This document shows, piece by piece, positions 1 through 6,708 of a DNA stretch of 13,677 nt. Made by a program: the position numbers and the translations under genes. The notes under the pieces were generated by a model. The model worked only from the letters and a program-made list of their open reading frames with translations. It had not been told where the DNA came from and searched no databases. The stretch's first letter is position 1; each line of letters begins with the position of its first letter. Source of the DNA: JBELMB01 sp042088665 (GTDB taxonomy: Bacteria; Pseudomonadota; Alphaproteobacteria; Rhodobacterales; Rhodobacteraceae); the NCBI GenBank assembly GCA_042088665.1, contig JBELMB010000140.1:1-13677 (forward strand). Reading direction: 5' to 3'.

Positions 1-1
1 A

Positions 2-484
2 CCCATCACATGGATCGGCTCGACGACCTATGTGCCGGACCGTGCCGACGATGCCACATCGCTCACCGGGCTGTTGCGGATCACCAGTGATGCCATGGGG
101 CTGGGACACCCGCCCATGGATCTGCTTGTGGGTCCCGCGGCGCGGATGCTCGTGCGCCACCCCAAACTGCGCGCCTTGCTGGGACAGGAATCCGTGCTGG
201 CTCCGATCGCCGACTATGCCGATGGCGAGCGCTTCCTCGAGATCACGCCCGGTGGGACGGTTCAACTGTATCATGTGATGGTGCGCCGCCACACGACGAT
301 CAATGTCGGCGGCATCGACATCGAAACCTACCACCCGGGCAATGCCGCCAGCCAGCAATTGGGGCAAAACACCCGGGCGCTGTTCCTGTCGATGTTCCCC
401 AACCTGACCTCGCTTGGGGATTTCGGCGAAACCTGCGCCACCCGCACCACGCGCGACATCATCGACAACTTGCTGTCGACCTGA
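2..484 (+). CDS. Hint-domain protein, C-terminal part (5' end outside window)
   Basis: The frame is open from the first bases and ends at TGA 482-484, so only the last 160 residues are visible. The stretch running from the 'LLVGPAARMLVRHP' segment through 'VLAPIADYADGERF' to 'ETYHPG' (roughly residues 41-112) matches, by eye, the end of the Hedgehog/intein-like Hint domain common in Roseobacter-group proteins, usually found in large secreted or calcium-binding-repeat proteins. Key residues of the domain start (the nucleophilic Cys/Ser) are upstream of the window, so autoprocessing activity cannot be judged. The tail after the Hint domain has no recognisable motif. The gene converges on the Lrp-type regulator, with hairpins between them. 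Family assignment is fairly confident; substrate and role are unknown. Confidence 0.75.
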   Translation, partial: PITWIGSTTYVPDRADDATSLTGLLRITSDAMGLGHPPMDLLVGPAARMLVRHPKLRALLGQESVLAPIADYADGERFLEITPGGTVQLYHVMVRRHTTINVGGIDIETYHPGNAASQQLGQNTRALFLSMFPNLTSLGDFGETCATRTTRDIIDNLLST

Positions 485-501
485 CGGGCGACCTCCCGTT
501 T
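484..501 (+). terminator. weak hairpin directly after the Hint gene stop
   Basis: ACGGG (484-488) pairs with CCCGT (495-499) around a 6-nt loop and is followed by a short T run ending at 501. It starts on the last base of the stop codon. It is a short stem, so it is only a candidate terminator for the plus-strand gene. Confidence 0.3.
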
Positions 502-523
502 GACACAAGTCCAACGGCCTGTA

Positions 524-543
524 GCGCGGGGTTGACCCCGCGC
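524..543. terminator. GC-rich hairpin between convergent genes
   Basis: GCGCGGGG (524-531) and CCCCGCGC (536-543) form a perfect 8-bp stem with loop TTGA, lying between the converging Hint and Lrp genes. There is no T tract on either side. It could stop or stabilise either transcript, but it is not a textbook intrinsic terminator. Confidence 0.4.
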
Positions 544-571
544 CCGCACAAAGTCCCACAGATCGGGTTGG

Positions 572-1072
572 TCAGGCGGAGCGGCTCAGCCGCTCTTCCA
601 ACACGTCGAAAGGCACGCCGGGGTCATCCTTGGCGCCGCGGATGACCAGCGATGTCTTCACGCTGGCCACATTCGGCGCGGTCAGCAGCTCCCCGGTCAG
701 AAAGCTCTGAAAGGTCGACAAATCCGGTGCCACGCACTTCAGGATAAAGTCCACTTCGCCGTTGAGCATGTGACACTCCCGCACCAGCGGCCAGGACCGG
801 CAACGCGCCTCAAAGGCGCTCAGGTCCGTTTCGGCCTGGCTGACAAGGCCCACGTTCACGAACACCTGCACCTCGAACCCAAGCGCGCGGGTGTCCACAT
901 CGGCGTGATAGCCACGGATATAGCCCTGTTCTTCGAGAACGCGCACGCGCCGCAGGCAGGGCGGGGCAGAGATTCCCACACGCCGCGCCAATTCCACGTT
1001 GGTCATGCGACCATCCGCCTGTAGCTCAGACAGAATCTTCCGATCAATTGGATCAAGCCGGTGTGACGGCAT
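572..1072 (-). CDS. Lrp/AsnC family transcriptional regulator
   Basis: This 166-residue protein has the usual Lrp length and plan. The N-terminal helix-turn-helix covers about residues 8-60 ('LDPIDRKILSELQADGR', then 'VGISAPPCLRRVRVLEEQG'). The RAM ligand-binding and oligomerisation domain covers about 66-147 and includes the 'GEVDFILK' strand. Such proteins bind DNA as dimers to octamers and usually respond to amino acids. The ATG at 1072 is preceded by a strong purine-rich ribosome site (GAGGGGGAG). The gene is divergent from trxB and shares a 184-nt control region containing TTGCGCAA boxes that overlap its own -35, which suggests autoregulation and control of trxB. The effector is not deducible from sequence. 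Confidence 0.93.
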   Translation of the reverse strand: MPSHRLDPIDRKILSELQADGRMTNVELARRVGISAPPCLRRVRVLEEQGYIRGYHADVDTRALGFEVQVFVNVGLVSQAETDLSAFEARCRSWPLVRECHMLNGEVDFILKCVAPDLSTFQSFLTGELLTAPNVASVKTSLVIRGAKDDPGVPFDVLEERLSRSA

Positions 1073-1098
1073 GTTCTCCCCCTCGCTCGTTCGCGTTT

Positions 1099-1126
1099 CT
1101 TATAGCAATGCCGGCGAATTGCGCAA
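1099..1126 (-). promoter_or_regulatory. candidate sigma-70 promoter of the Lrp gene
   Basis: Read on the minus strand: -35 TTGCGC (1126-1121), 16-nt spacer, -10 TATAAG (1104-1099). The -35 lies inside a TTGCGCAA palindrome, which fits autorepression by the Lrp protein. Confidence 0.5.
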
Positions 1127-1147
1127 TAATATTTCGCTTCTGCGCAA
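1119..1147. promoter_or_regulatory. Lrp-type operator: paired TTGCGCAA boxes
   Basis: TTGCGCAA (1119-1126, itself a perfect palindrome) and TGCGCAA (1141-1147) are centred 21 bp apart, two helical turns. A related box TTGCACAA lies at 1193-1200, about 53 bp (five turns) further on. This phased layout suits a multimeric Lrp/AsnC regulator bound on one DNA face. Assigning the boxes to the adjacent regulator is inference. Confidence 0.5.
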
Positions 1148-1192
1148 CTTTCTTAAGTGCATTCACCGCACGGTGCTGTGAGGATGGGCGCA

Positions 1193-1220
1193 TTGCACAA
1201 CTCGGCAGAGCGGTTATATC
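1193..1220 (+). promoter_or_regulatory. candidate sigma-70 promoter of trxB
   Basis: -35 TTGCAC (1193-1198), 16-nt spacer, -10 TATATC (1215-1220), giving a leader of about 30 nt before the trxB ATG. The -35 overlaps the TTGCACAA box. Confidence 0.5.
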
Positions 1221-1256
1221 CAGCAACCACCCTGACCACAGCACCGGAGCGGCCCC

Positions 1257-2225
1257 ATGTCCGACACCCGCCACACTCGCGTTCTCATCATTGGCTCCGG
1301 CCCGGCCGGCTACACCGCCGGCGTCTACGCTGCGCGTGCCATGCTGGACCCGATCCTCGTGCAGGGGCTGGAGCCCGGTGGACAGCTCACCACCACCACC
1401 GAAGTGGAGAACTGGCCCGGCGACACCGAAGTGCAGGGCCCCGACCTGATGGTCCGCATGGAGGCGCACGCGCGTGCCATGGGCTGTGAAATCATCGGGG
1501 ACATCATCACGTCGGTCGATTTCGACGCCCGCCCCTTCGTCGCGCAAAGCGACAGCGGCACGGTCTACACCGCGGATGCGCTGATCCTTGCCACGGGTGC
1601 GCGGGCCAAGTGGCTGGGCCTGCCTTCGGAAGACGCCTTCAAGGGCTTTGGCGTGTCCGCTTGCGCGACCTGCGACGGCTTCTTCTATCGTGGCAAGGAG
1701 ATCGTCGTGATCGGGGGAGGCAACACCGCGGTCGAAGAGGCGCTCTTTTTGACCAATTTCGCCTCCAAGGTCACGCTGATCCACCGTCGCGATGAACTGC
1801 GCGCGGAAAAGATCCTTCAGGACCGCCTGTTGAAGCACCCCAAGATCGAGCCGCTCTGGTTCCACCAACTCGAAGAAGTGGTGGGCGACGACATGCCCAA
1901 GGGTGTGACCGGTGTGAAAGTGAAACATACAAAGACCGGTGAGGTCTCGGAGATCCCCTGCGTGGGTGTGTTTGTGGCCATTGGGCATGCGCCCGCCAAC
2001 GAGTTGGTCAAGGACGTGCTGGAAACCCATATGGGCGGCTATGTCGTGACCCGACCCGGTTCGACAGAGACGTCCATTCCCGGTGTTTTCGCCGCAGGGG
2101 ACCTGACCGACCACATCTACCGGCAAGCGGTGACCTCGGCGGGGATGGGCTGCATGGCGGCGCTGGACGCAGAGCGTTGGCTGGCCGAGCAGGGCAGCGA
2201 CGCGGCCGCCGAAGCCGCGGAGTAA
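1257..2225 (+). CDS. trxB: thioredoxin-disulfide reductase
   Basis: TrxB is an FAD enzyme that passes electrons from NADPH to thioredoxin in the cytoplasm. The 322-residue length is standard. Visible motifs, in order: the FAD dinucleotide fold 'IIGSGPAGYTAG' (about 11-22), 'GGQLTTTTEVENWPG', the redox-active disulfide 'CATCD' (C136, C139, D140), the NADPH-binding 'VIGGGNTAVEEA' (151-162) followed by 'HRRDELRA' (176-183), and the C-terminal FAD contact 'GVFAAGDLTD' (276-285) with 'RQAVTSAGMGC'. The ATG at 1257 has GGAG at 1246-1249, 7 nt upstream. The gene stands alone, divergent from the Lrp regulator, and its promoter probably overlaps Lrp boxes. The last residues form a short Ala-rich tail of no clear role. 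Confidence 0.98.
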   Translation: MSDTRHTRVLIIGSGPAGYTAGVYAARAMLDPILVQGLEPGGQLTTTTEVENWPGDTEVQGPDLMVRMEAHARAMGCEIIGDIITSVDFDARPFVAQSDSGTVYTADALILATGARAKWLGLPSEDAFKGFGVSACATCDGFFYRGKEIVVIGGGNTAVEEALFLTNFASKVTLIHRRDELRAEKILQDRLLKHPKIEPLWFHQLEEVVGDDMPKGVTGVKVKHTKTGEVSEIPCVGVFVAIGHAPANELVKDVLETHMGGYVVTRPGSTETSIPGVFAAGDLTDHIYRQAVTSAGMGCMAALDAERWLAEQGSDAAAEAAE

Positions 2226-2607
2226 GCGCGCCACGACTCGGATCCTGCGCCCCGACGTCCGCGCCGCGCTCGGTTTTCGTATGCATGCGCCGTCGCTGCG
2301 CATGGCGCTGTGACGCCCCGCGCGGTGTTGCACGTGATCCGGCCGGTGTCGGGTCCAGCGACACGATCAACCCTTCGATCCGGGCGACAGGCGGCGGATC
2401 GGCTAGGCCATTTGCATCCCGTGATGCGCGTGTTTCGCCGCATACTGACCTTTGGCGGTGCAGCATTTTTGCCCGGATCTGGACCGGATCCCAGTCCTGC
2501 GCGCCCCATCTGGGGGCGATCGGAAGGTCGAGAAAACCCGTTTGAACCGGATCCTTTCAGCGTCGGCTGAGAGGTGGTGTTCATGGCTGGGTCGCGCGGG
2601 TGCTACC

Positions 2608-2647
2608 TTGTCAACACGATCTGCATGCCGTTTTAATTTCATGAAAT
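2608..2647 (+). promoter_or_regulatory. candidate promoter overlapped by a 12-bp palindrome
   Basis: TTGTCA (2608-2613), 18-nt spacer, TTTAAT (2632-2637). The perfect palindrome ATTTCATGAAAT (2636-2647) covers the end of the -10 and the expected start site, a typical place for a repressor operator. If used, the leader to the first ATG (2891) would be about 245 nt. Confidence 0.35.
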
Positions 2648-2856
2648 CAGATATTTAGGCCGCATCTCAACAAGAGCGTAGCGCAGGCAGGGATGACATG
2701 TCGTGCCGGTCACTCGGTGACGCGATACGACGCAAATGAGCCATGCAAGACAGGCCCAAACTTATGTTTGCCCCTCGTAGGAAGAATGCGACAAATCTGC
2801 ATTCATTTACCATTTTGGATCAAAGGGACTTTTCTGCAGGTGCAAAGAGTGACATG

Positions 2857-2872
2857 TGTTCAGCGTTGAACA
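2857..2872. promoter_or_regulatory. inverted repeat just upstream of the MarR-type start
   Basis: TGTTCA (2857-2862), GCGT, TGAACA (2867-2872): a perfect 6-bp inverted repeat ending 18 nt before ATG 2891. It could be an operator for the MarR-type protein itself or an RNA hairpin near the start codon. Confidence 0.35.
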
Positions 2873-2890
2873 TACTTTGAGTCGCTTTTC

Positions 2891-3271
2891 ATGGACACGC
2901 CGCAGGCGCATATCCCCCCGGCCAAATTGGCCCTTCCCAGCGATGACCAGCTGTTTGTGCTTTTGCGCAAGCTGGAGCAGGCGCCGGACGCGACCCAGCG
3001 AAGCCTGGCAGAAGCCCTTGGCATTTCTCTTGGCCGGTTGAACGCGCAGTTGCGCGCGGCCTCCGAGGCTGGCCTGATCGAAATCCGCGAACGCAGCGGC
3101 CCGGACCGCCGTCAGCGGTTCGCCTATGCGCTGACCCAACCCGGTGCCGCCCTCAAGGCGCACCTGATTGATCAGTTCCTCGCCCGAAAATTCGAAGAAT
3201 ACGCAGCGCTTCACGCAGAGCTGACAGGCTCTGCGGACGCGCTCGTCCCCCTAAAATACAGGAGCATCCTC
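2891..3271 (+). CDS. MarR-type, EPS-associated winged-helix domain, open in frame into sat
   Basis: These 127 codons resemble the small MarR-family regulators described from exopolysaccharide (EPS) gene clusters. A winged helix spans about residues 18-82 ('TQRSLAEALGISLGRLNAQL', then 'RFAYALTQPG'), followed by the typical C-terminal helix 'FLARKFEEYAALHAEL' (about 96-111). Family members are usually about 105-115 residues and stand alone. Here there is no stop: the frame runs straight into the sulfurylase, so the literal product of ATG 2891 is a 697-residue fusion ending at 4984. The linker 'PLKYRSIL' (120-127) has the look of a translated intergenic region containing a ribosome site. No upstream in-frame start exists after the TGA at 2867-2869, and no strong Shine-Dalgarno precedes the ATG. 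The domain call is good; whether it is made as a fusion or separately is open. Confidence 0.7.
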
Positions 3272-3274
3272 ATG
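3247..3274 (+). promoter_or_regulatory. C5 run, cryptic stop and internal ribosome site at the MarR/sat junction
   Basis: CCCCC (3247-3251) is followed by TAAAA. In the present frame it reads GTC CCC CTA AAA; with four Cs it would read GTC CCC TAA, ending the MarR gene at 'LVP'. Next comes a good Shine-Dalgarno AGGAG (3260-3264) 7 nt before ATG 3272. The layout looks like two genes 17 nt apart joined by one base. Confidence 0.6.
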
Positions 3275-4984
3275 CAGAACAATCTTGCCCCCATCCCCGA
3301 GCTCTACGTTTCCTATGACAGCGCGCAGAAGCTGAAAGTCGACGCCGCGGAGCTCACCAGCCACGATCTGACCCCACGCCAGATCTGCGACCTCGAACTG
3401 CTGATGAACGGCGGGTTCAACCCGCTGAAGGGTTTCCTGTCGGAAGAGGATTACAACGGCGTCGTCGAGAACATGCGCCTCGCGGATGGCAGCCTGTGGC
3501 CGATGCCCATCACGCTCGACGTGAGCGAAGACTATGCCGACACCGTCGAGATCGGTCAGGACATCGCGCTGCGTGATCAGGAAGGCGTGATCCTCGCCAC
3601 GATGACCGTCACTGACAAATACGTGCCGAACAAGGCCAACGAGGCGGAAAAGGTCTTTGGTGCCGATGATCTTGCGCACCCCGCCGTCAACTACCTGCAC
3701 AACACCGCTGGCAACGTCTATCTGGGCGGCCCGGTGACCGGCATCCAGCAGCCCGTGCACTATGACTTCCGTGGCAGCCGTGACACGCCGAATGAGTTGC
3801 GCGCCTATTTCCGCAAGCTGGGCTGGCGCAAGGTCGTCGCGTTCCAGACGCGCAACCCGCTGCACCGCGCGCATCAGGAACTGACATTCCGTGCCGCCAA
3901 GGAGGCTCAAGCCAACCTGCTCATCCACCCGGTTGTCGGCATGACAAAGCCCGGTGATGTGGACCACTTCACCCGCGTGCGTTGCTACGAGGCGGTTCTG
4001 GACAAGTACCCGCAGTCCACCACCACCATGTCGCTGCTGCCGTTGGCGATGCGTATGGCTGGCCCCCGCGAGGCGGTTTGGCACGGGCTGATCCGCGCCA
4101 ACCACGGCTGCACGCACTTCATCGTCGGTCGCGACCACGCGGGCCCGGGCAAGAACTCCGCTGGTGAGGATTTCTATGGTCCCTATGATGCGCAGGACCT
4201 GTTCCGCGAGCATCAGGAGGAAATGGGCATCACCATGGTCGACTTCAAACACATGGTTTATGTGCAGGAGCGCGCCCAATACGAGCCCAACGACGAGATC
4301 GCCGACCGCGACAACGTCACCATCCTGAACATCTCCGGTACCGAGTTGCGTCGCCGTCTGGCCGAGGGCCTCGAGATCCCCGAGTGGTTCTCTTTCCCCG
4401 AGGTGGTGAAGGAGCTGCGCAAGACCAAGCCGCCGCGCTCCAAGCAGGGCTTCACCGTGTTCTTCACCGGTCTGTCGGGCTCCGGCAAATCCACCATCGC
4501 CAACGCGCTGATGGTCAAGCTGATGGAGATGGGCGGCCGCCCCGTGACGCTGCTCGATGGCGATGTGGTGCGCAAGCATCTGTCCTCGGAACTGGGCTTT
4601 TCGAAAGAGCACCGCGACATCAACATCCGTCGCATCGGCTATGTGGCCTCTGAGATCACCAAAAACGGTGGCATCGCGATCTGTGCGCCCATCGCGCCCT
4701 ACACGGCGACCCGCCGTGCCGTGCGTGAGATGGTCGAGCAATACGGTGCCTTTACCGAGGTGCACGTTGCCACCGCGCTGGAGGAATGCGAACGCCGCGA
4801 CCGCAAGGGCCTGTACAAGCTCGCGCGCGAAGGCAAGATCAAGGAGTTCACCGGCATCTCTGACCCCTATGAGGCCCCCACCGCGGCCGAACTGGTTGTC
4901 GAGACCGAGAACGTCGAAGTGGACAACTGCGCCCATCAGGTGATCCTGAAGCTGGAGTCCATGGGTTTGATCGCCGCGCAGTAA
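3272..4984 (+). CDS. bifunctional sulfate adenylyltransferase / adenylylsulfate kinase
   Basis: The enzyme turns sulfate and ATP into APS and then phosphorylates APS to PAPS, for sulfate assimilation or sulfotransferases. Counting from ATG 3272 it has 570 residues. The ATP sulfurylase part (about 1-385) shows the nucleotide motif 'QTRNPLHRAH' (192-201) and 'GRDHAGPG' (286-293). The APS kinase part (about 392-570) shows a complete P-loop 'GLSGSGKST' (400-408), 'LDGDVVRKHLSSELGFS' (428-444) and 'NIRRIGYVA'. Both active sites look intact. The start at 3272 is preferred because of AGGAG just upstream and because the known enzyme family begins about here. However, the frame is open to ATG 2891, so a 697-residue protein with an N-terminal MarR-type domain is possible. 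A strong terminator follows. No cysD/cysN-type genes are nearby. Confidence 0.95.
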   Translation: MQNNLAPIPELYVSYDSAQKLKVDAAELTSHDLTPRQICDLELLMNGGFNPLKGFLSEEDYNGVVENMRLADGSLWPMPITLDVSEDYADTVEIGQDIALRDQEGVILATMTVTDKYVPNKANEAEKVFGADDLAHPAVNYLHNTAGNVYLGGPVTGIQQPVHYDFRGSRDTPNELRAYFRKLGWRKVVAFQTRNPLHRAHQELTFRAAKEAQANLLIHPVVGMTKPGDVDHFTRVRCYEAVLDKYPQSTTTMSLLPLAMRMAGPREAVWHGLIRANHGCTHFIVGRDHAGPGKNSAGEDFYGPYDAQDLFREHQEEMGITMVDFKHMVYVQERAQYEPNDEIADRDNVTILNISGTELRRRLAEGLEIPEWFSFPEVVKELRKTKPPRSKQGFTVFFTGLSGSGKSTIANALMVKLMEMGGRPVTLLDGDVVRKHLSSELGFSKEHRDINIRRIGYVASEITKNGGIAICAPIAPYTATRRAVREMVEQYGAFTEVHVATALEECERRDRKGLYKLAREGKIKEFTGISDPYEAPTAAELVVETENVEVDNCAHQVILKLESMGLIAAQ

Positions 4985-5002
4985 CACGTTCTGCGACAAG
5001 TC

Positions 5003-5036
5003 AAAGAGGCGCGCTCCTGCCCGGGGCGCGCCTTTT
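5003..5036 (+). terminator. intrinsic terminator after sat
   Basis: AGGCGCGC (5007-5014) pairs perfectly with GCGCGCCT (5026-5033) around an 11-nt loop and runs into TTTT (5033-5036). An A-rich stretch at 5003-5005 precedes the stem, so it may also work on the opposite strand. It lies 22 nt after the sat stop. Confidence 0.85.
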
Positions 5037-5413
5037 GCGTCGGTCGCATGGGGCATGCTTGCGGTTTGGGCTTTTGTCGCCCGGGGTGTGCATCCCGTGG
5101 CTGGCTTCCCCATCTTCGACAGGATGGGTCTGTAGCAAAGCGGCTTTCTCTTCGCCGCCGGTGCGGCAGCCCTGTCGGTCATCGCTAATGAAAAGGTGGC
5201 TCCTGGCGGCAGTTTCGCGTCGCCCGGTATCCGCTGTCGACAGGACCGCTCCGTCACAGCGCGGAGTGATGTCGCTGTCATGGATCCCGGTGAGCACGTC
5301 GCAGGTCTGGTGCGGGTCTGGTTGGTCGGTGACACGCCCGCGCCGTCTTGGCATGGGGTGACCGGGGTCTATGCCGCCTGCGCGAACCGCGAGGGCATCA
5401 GGACGCCGATGGC
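5037..5413. other. gene-poor stretch with a possible decayed or small plus-strand frame
   Basis: No known gene is recognisable. One plus-strand frame is open from about 5037 to TAA 5415-5417, interrupted only by TAG at 5133-5135. After the TAG it encodes a hydrophobic Ala-rich segment and ends in a stretch with GC-rich third positions. Its first ATG after the TAG is at 5280 (46-residue product), with GGAG at 5263-5266, a rather long 13 nt upstream. The frame end overlaps the stop of the convergent metallopeptidase gene. It may be a small unrecognised gene, a remnant, or chance in GC-rich DNA. Confidence 0.3.
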
Positions 5414-6607
5414 CTAACCGTCTGAGGTCGGCGGGAGCGGGGACATCAGGTCGTCGCGCCCCGCAATCAGGCCGTCGCCATCGCCGTCCTGATCGCTGAC
5501 GAACTCGAACCCGGCCTGATCGTCTGTCAGCAACAGCGGATAGAGCGCCTCGAACGACTGCACGGTCATGCCAAATGTCGTCTCGAAGGCAGTGTACCAA
5601 TTGTCGGTCTCGCCCACGGCGCGCCAGAAGGTGATCAGCCGTTCCGGGCCGAAACGCTCTGCCAGCAGGTAGACCCCATAGTAGGACGCCCGGTAATCTG
5701 CCAGCGTGCGGACCTCCTCTGCACGGCGAATGTCGCGCAACATCCGCTGGTCCATGCGCGCGCGAAACCGCGCCGTGAACAGCGGCACCGGCGGACCGGC
5801 TTGCGCTCTGGCGAATTGCGATTCGATGTAATCCGCGGTGCCCTCGACCATCCACGCCGGGCCCATGCGGGGCCGCACCTTCTGACCTTTGCGCACCCAG
5901 CGTGGCGTCTTGTCGTAGCTGAGTTCCCGCTGCATGTGATGCACATATTCATGGATCATCACCAGCGTCAGACCGAAACGCGCCGGGGCCAGATCGGTCC
6001 CATCTGCGGCCATGGCAGAGCCGCAAAACGTCATCACGTTGCGCAACATGCTGCCGCCGATCTCGCCGACGCAGTGCCGATCCGCGGATTTGCGCAGATT
6101 GCTGCCAGAAATCTGCCGCCCCTCGTCCGTTTGACGCATCTGGGTCCGGTAGACCTCTGGCGTGACGGCGGCGACAATGTCGATCTGGCTGGCCAGATCC
6201 ACGCCATAGGCGGCGGATACGAAATCCCGCGCCTTGATGAACGACACCCAGAGGTGCGTACGCATCCCCGGGCTCACCTCATCCGAGGCAAAGCGGTCCG
6301 GCAACGTGTGTGATGGCATGAGGTCGCGCAGGGAGGTGTCACGCGCAGCGATTTCCCGGCACCATCCCACGGCGCTGCGCTTGTTGAAGGTCGGAAGACG
6401 GTCAAAGATGGCCTGCACCTCGGGCGTGCTGCCAGCCCGATGAGCCGAAAGCGCCGCGCGCGTTTTCGGGCCGTTCAGGCCGTCAACCGGACCCGGCTGG
6501 AAGCCAAGCCGTTCAAGTTGCGCCTGCACGCAGGCCACGTGGGGATCCCCCGCCCAAGCGGCGGAGGTCCAGACAACGGCAATCAGTACACAAAGAAATC
6601 TTCCCAC
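5414..6607 (-). CDS. secreted zinc metallopeptidase-like protein with peptidoglycan-binding-like domain
   Basis: This 397-residue protein has three visible parts. An N-terminal signal peptide (about 1-19, likely cut after 'SAAWA') predicts export. Residues about 24-57 ('ACVQAQLERLGFQPGPVDG', then 'GPKTRAAL') resemble a peptidoglycan-binding type 1 repeat. The large C-terminal part carries the zinc-peptidase motif 'HEYVH' (219-223) and, 32 residues on, 'WMVEGTADY', whose Glu255 is well placed as the third zinc ligand of a gluzincin. Near the end, 'DQDGDGDG' (372-379) looks like a calcium-binding loop. The start is GTG 6607, supported by AGGGGGG just upstream; no better ATG fits the signal peptide. 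The gene is monocistronic and convergent with sat. Substrate is unknown; a role at the cell wall is inference from the domains. Confidence 0.8.
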   Translation of the reverse strand: MGRFLCVLIAVVWTSAAWAGDPHVACVQAQLERLGFQPGPVDGLNGPKTRAALSAHRAGSTPEVQAIFDRLPTFNKRSAVGWCREIAARDTSLRDLMPSHTLPDRFASDEVSPGMRTHLWVSFIKARDFVSAAYGVDLASQIDIVAAVTPEVYRTQMRQTDEGRQISGSNLRKSADRHCVGEIGGSMLRNVMTFCGSAMAADGTDLAPARFGLTLVMIHEYVHHMQRELSYDKTPRWVRKGQKVRPRMGPAWMVEGTADYIESQFARAQAGPPVPLFTARFRARMDQRMLRDIRRAEEVRTLADYRASYYGVYLLAERFGPERLITFWRAVGETDNWYTAFETTFGMTVQSFEALYPLLLTDDQAGFEFVSDQDGDGDGLIAGRDDLMSPLPPTSDG

Positions 6608-6669
6608 GGGCCCCCCTGACGCCGTCGTGCACCAACAGGGAAAACCGTCAAAGGGGGAGGAGTCAACTG

Positions 6670-6687
6670 CGCAGGCCCATCCCTGCG
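6670..6687 (-). terminator. hairpin downstream of DUF1150 gene
   Basis: A perfect 6-bp stem (6670-6675 with 6682-6687) and 6-nt loop lies about 22 nt past the DUF1150 stop. There is no T tract, so it is at most a weak terminator or processing site. Confidence 0.25.
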
Positions 6688-6708
6688 GTCTGGTCGATCA
6701 CCTCTCGG

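Larger units (their letters stand above)
2226..2890. other. 665-nt gene-free stretch between trxB and the MarR–sat frame
   Basis: No open frame here resembles a known protein. A 48-codon frame from ATG 2424 lacks a ribosome site and is not convincing. The left half (to about 2600) is GC-rich. The right half is visibly richer in A/T and carries several inverted repeats: ATTTCATGAAAT (2636-2647), GTCAC/GTGAC (2709-2721), CAAAC/GTTTG (2757-2770), GAATGC/GCATTC (2784-2804) and TGTTCA/TGAACA (2857-2872). It reads as the regulatory region of the downstream frame, possibly with a long transcribed leader or an unrecognised small RNA. Confidence 0.5.

Noticed and set aside
1053..2333. A long minus-strand open frame antisense to trxB
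   Set aside because: Same shadow effect; it also spans the divergent promoter region and part of the Lrp gene.
2424..2570. A 48-codon plus-strand frame starting MRVFRR in the trxB–MarR gap
   Set aside because: It has a slightly signal-like start but no ribosome site and no family match, so it is not listed as a gene.
3251..5335. A very long minus-strand open frame antisense to sat
   Set aside because: Its translation is rich in repetitive His/Arg/Gly/Ala patterns typical of the complement of a GC-rich gene, and the plus strand encodes a fully recognisable enzyme.
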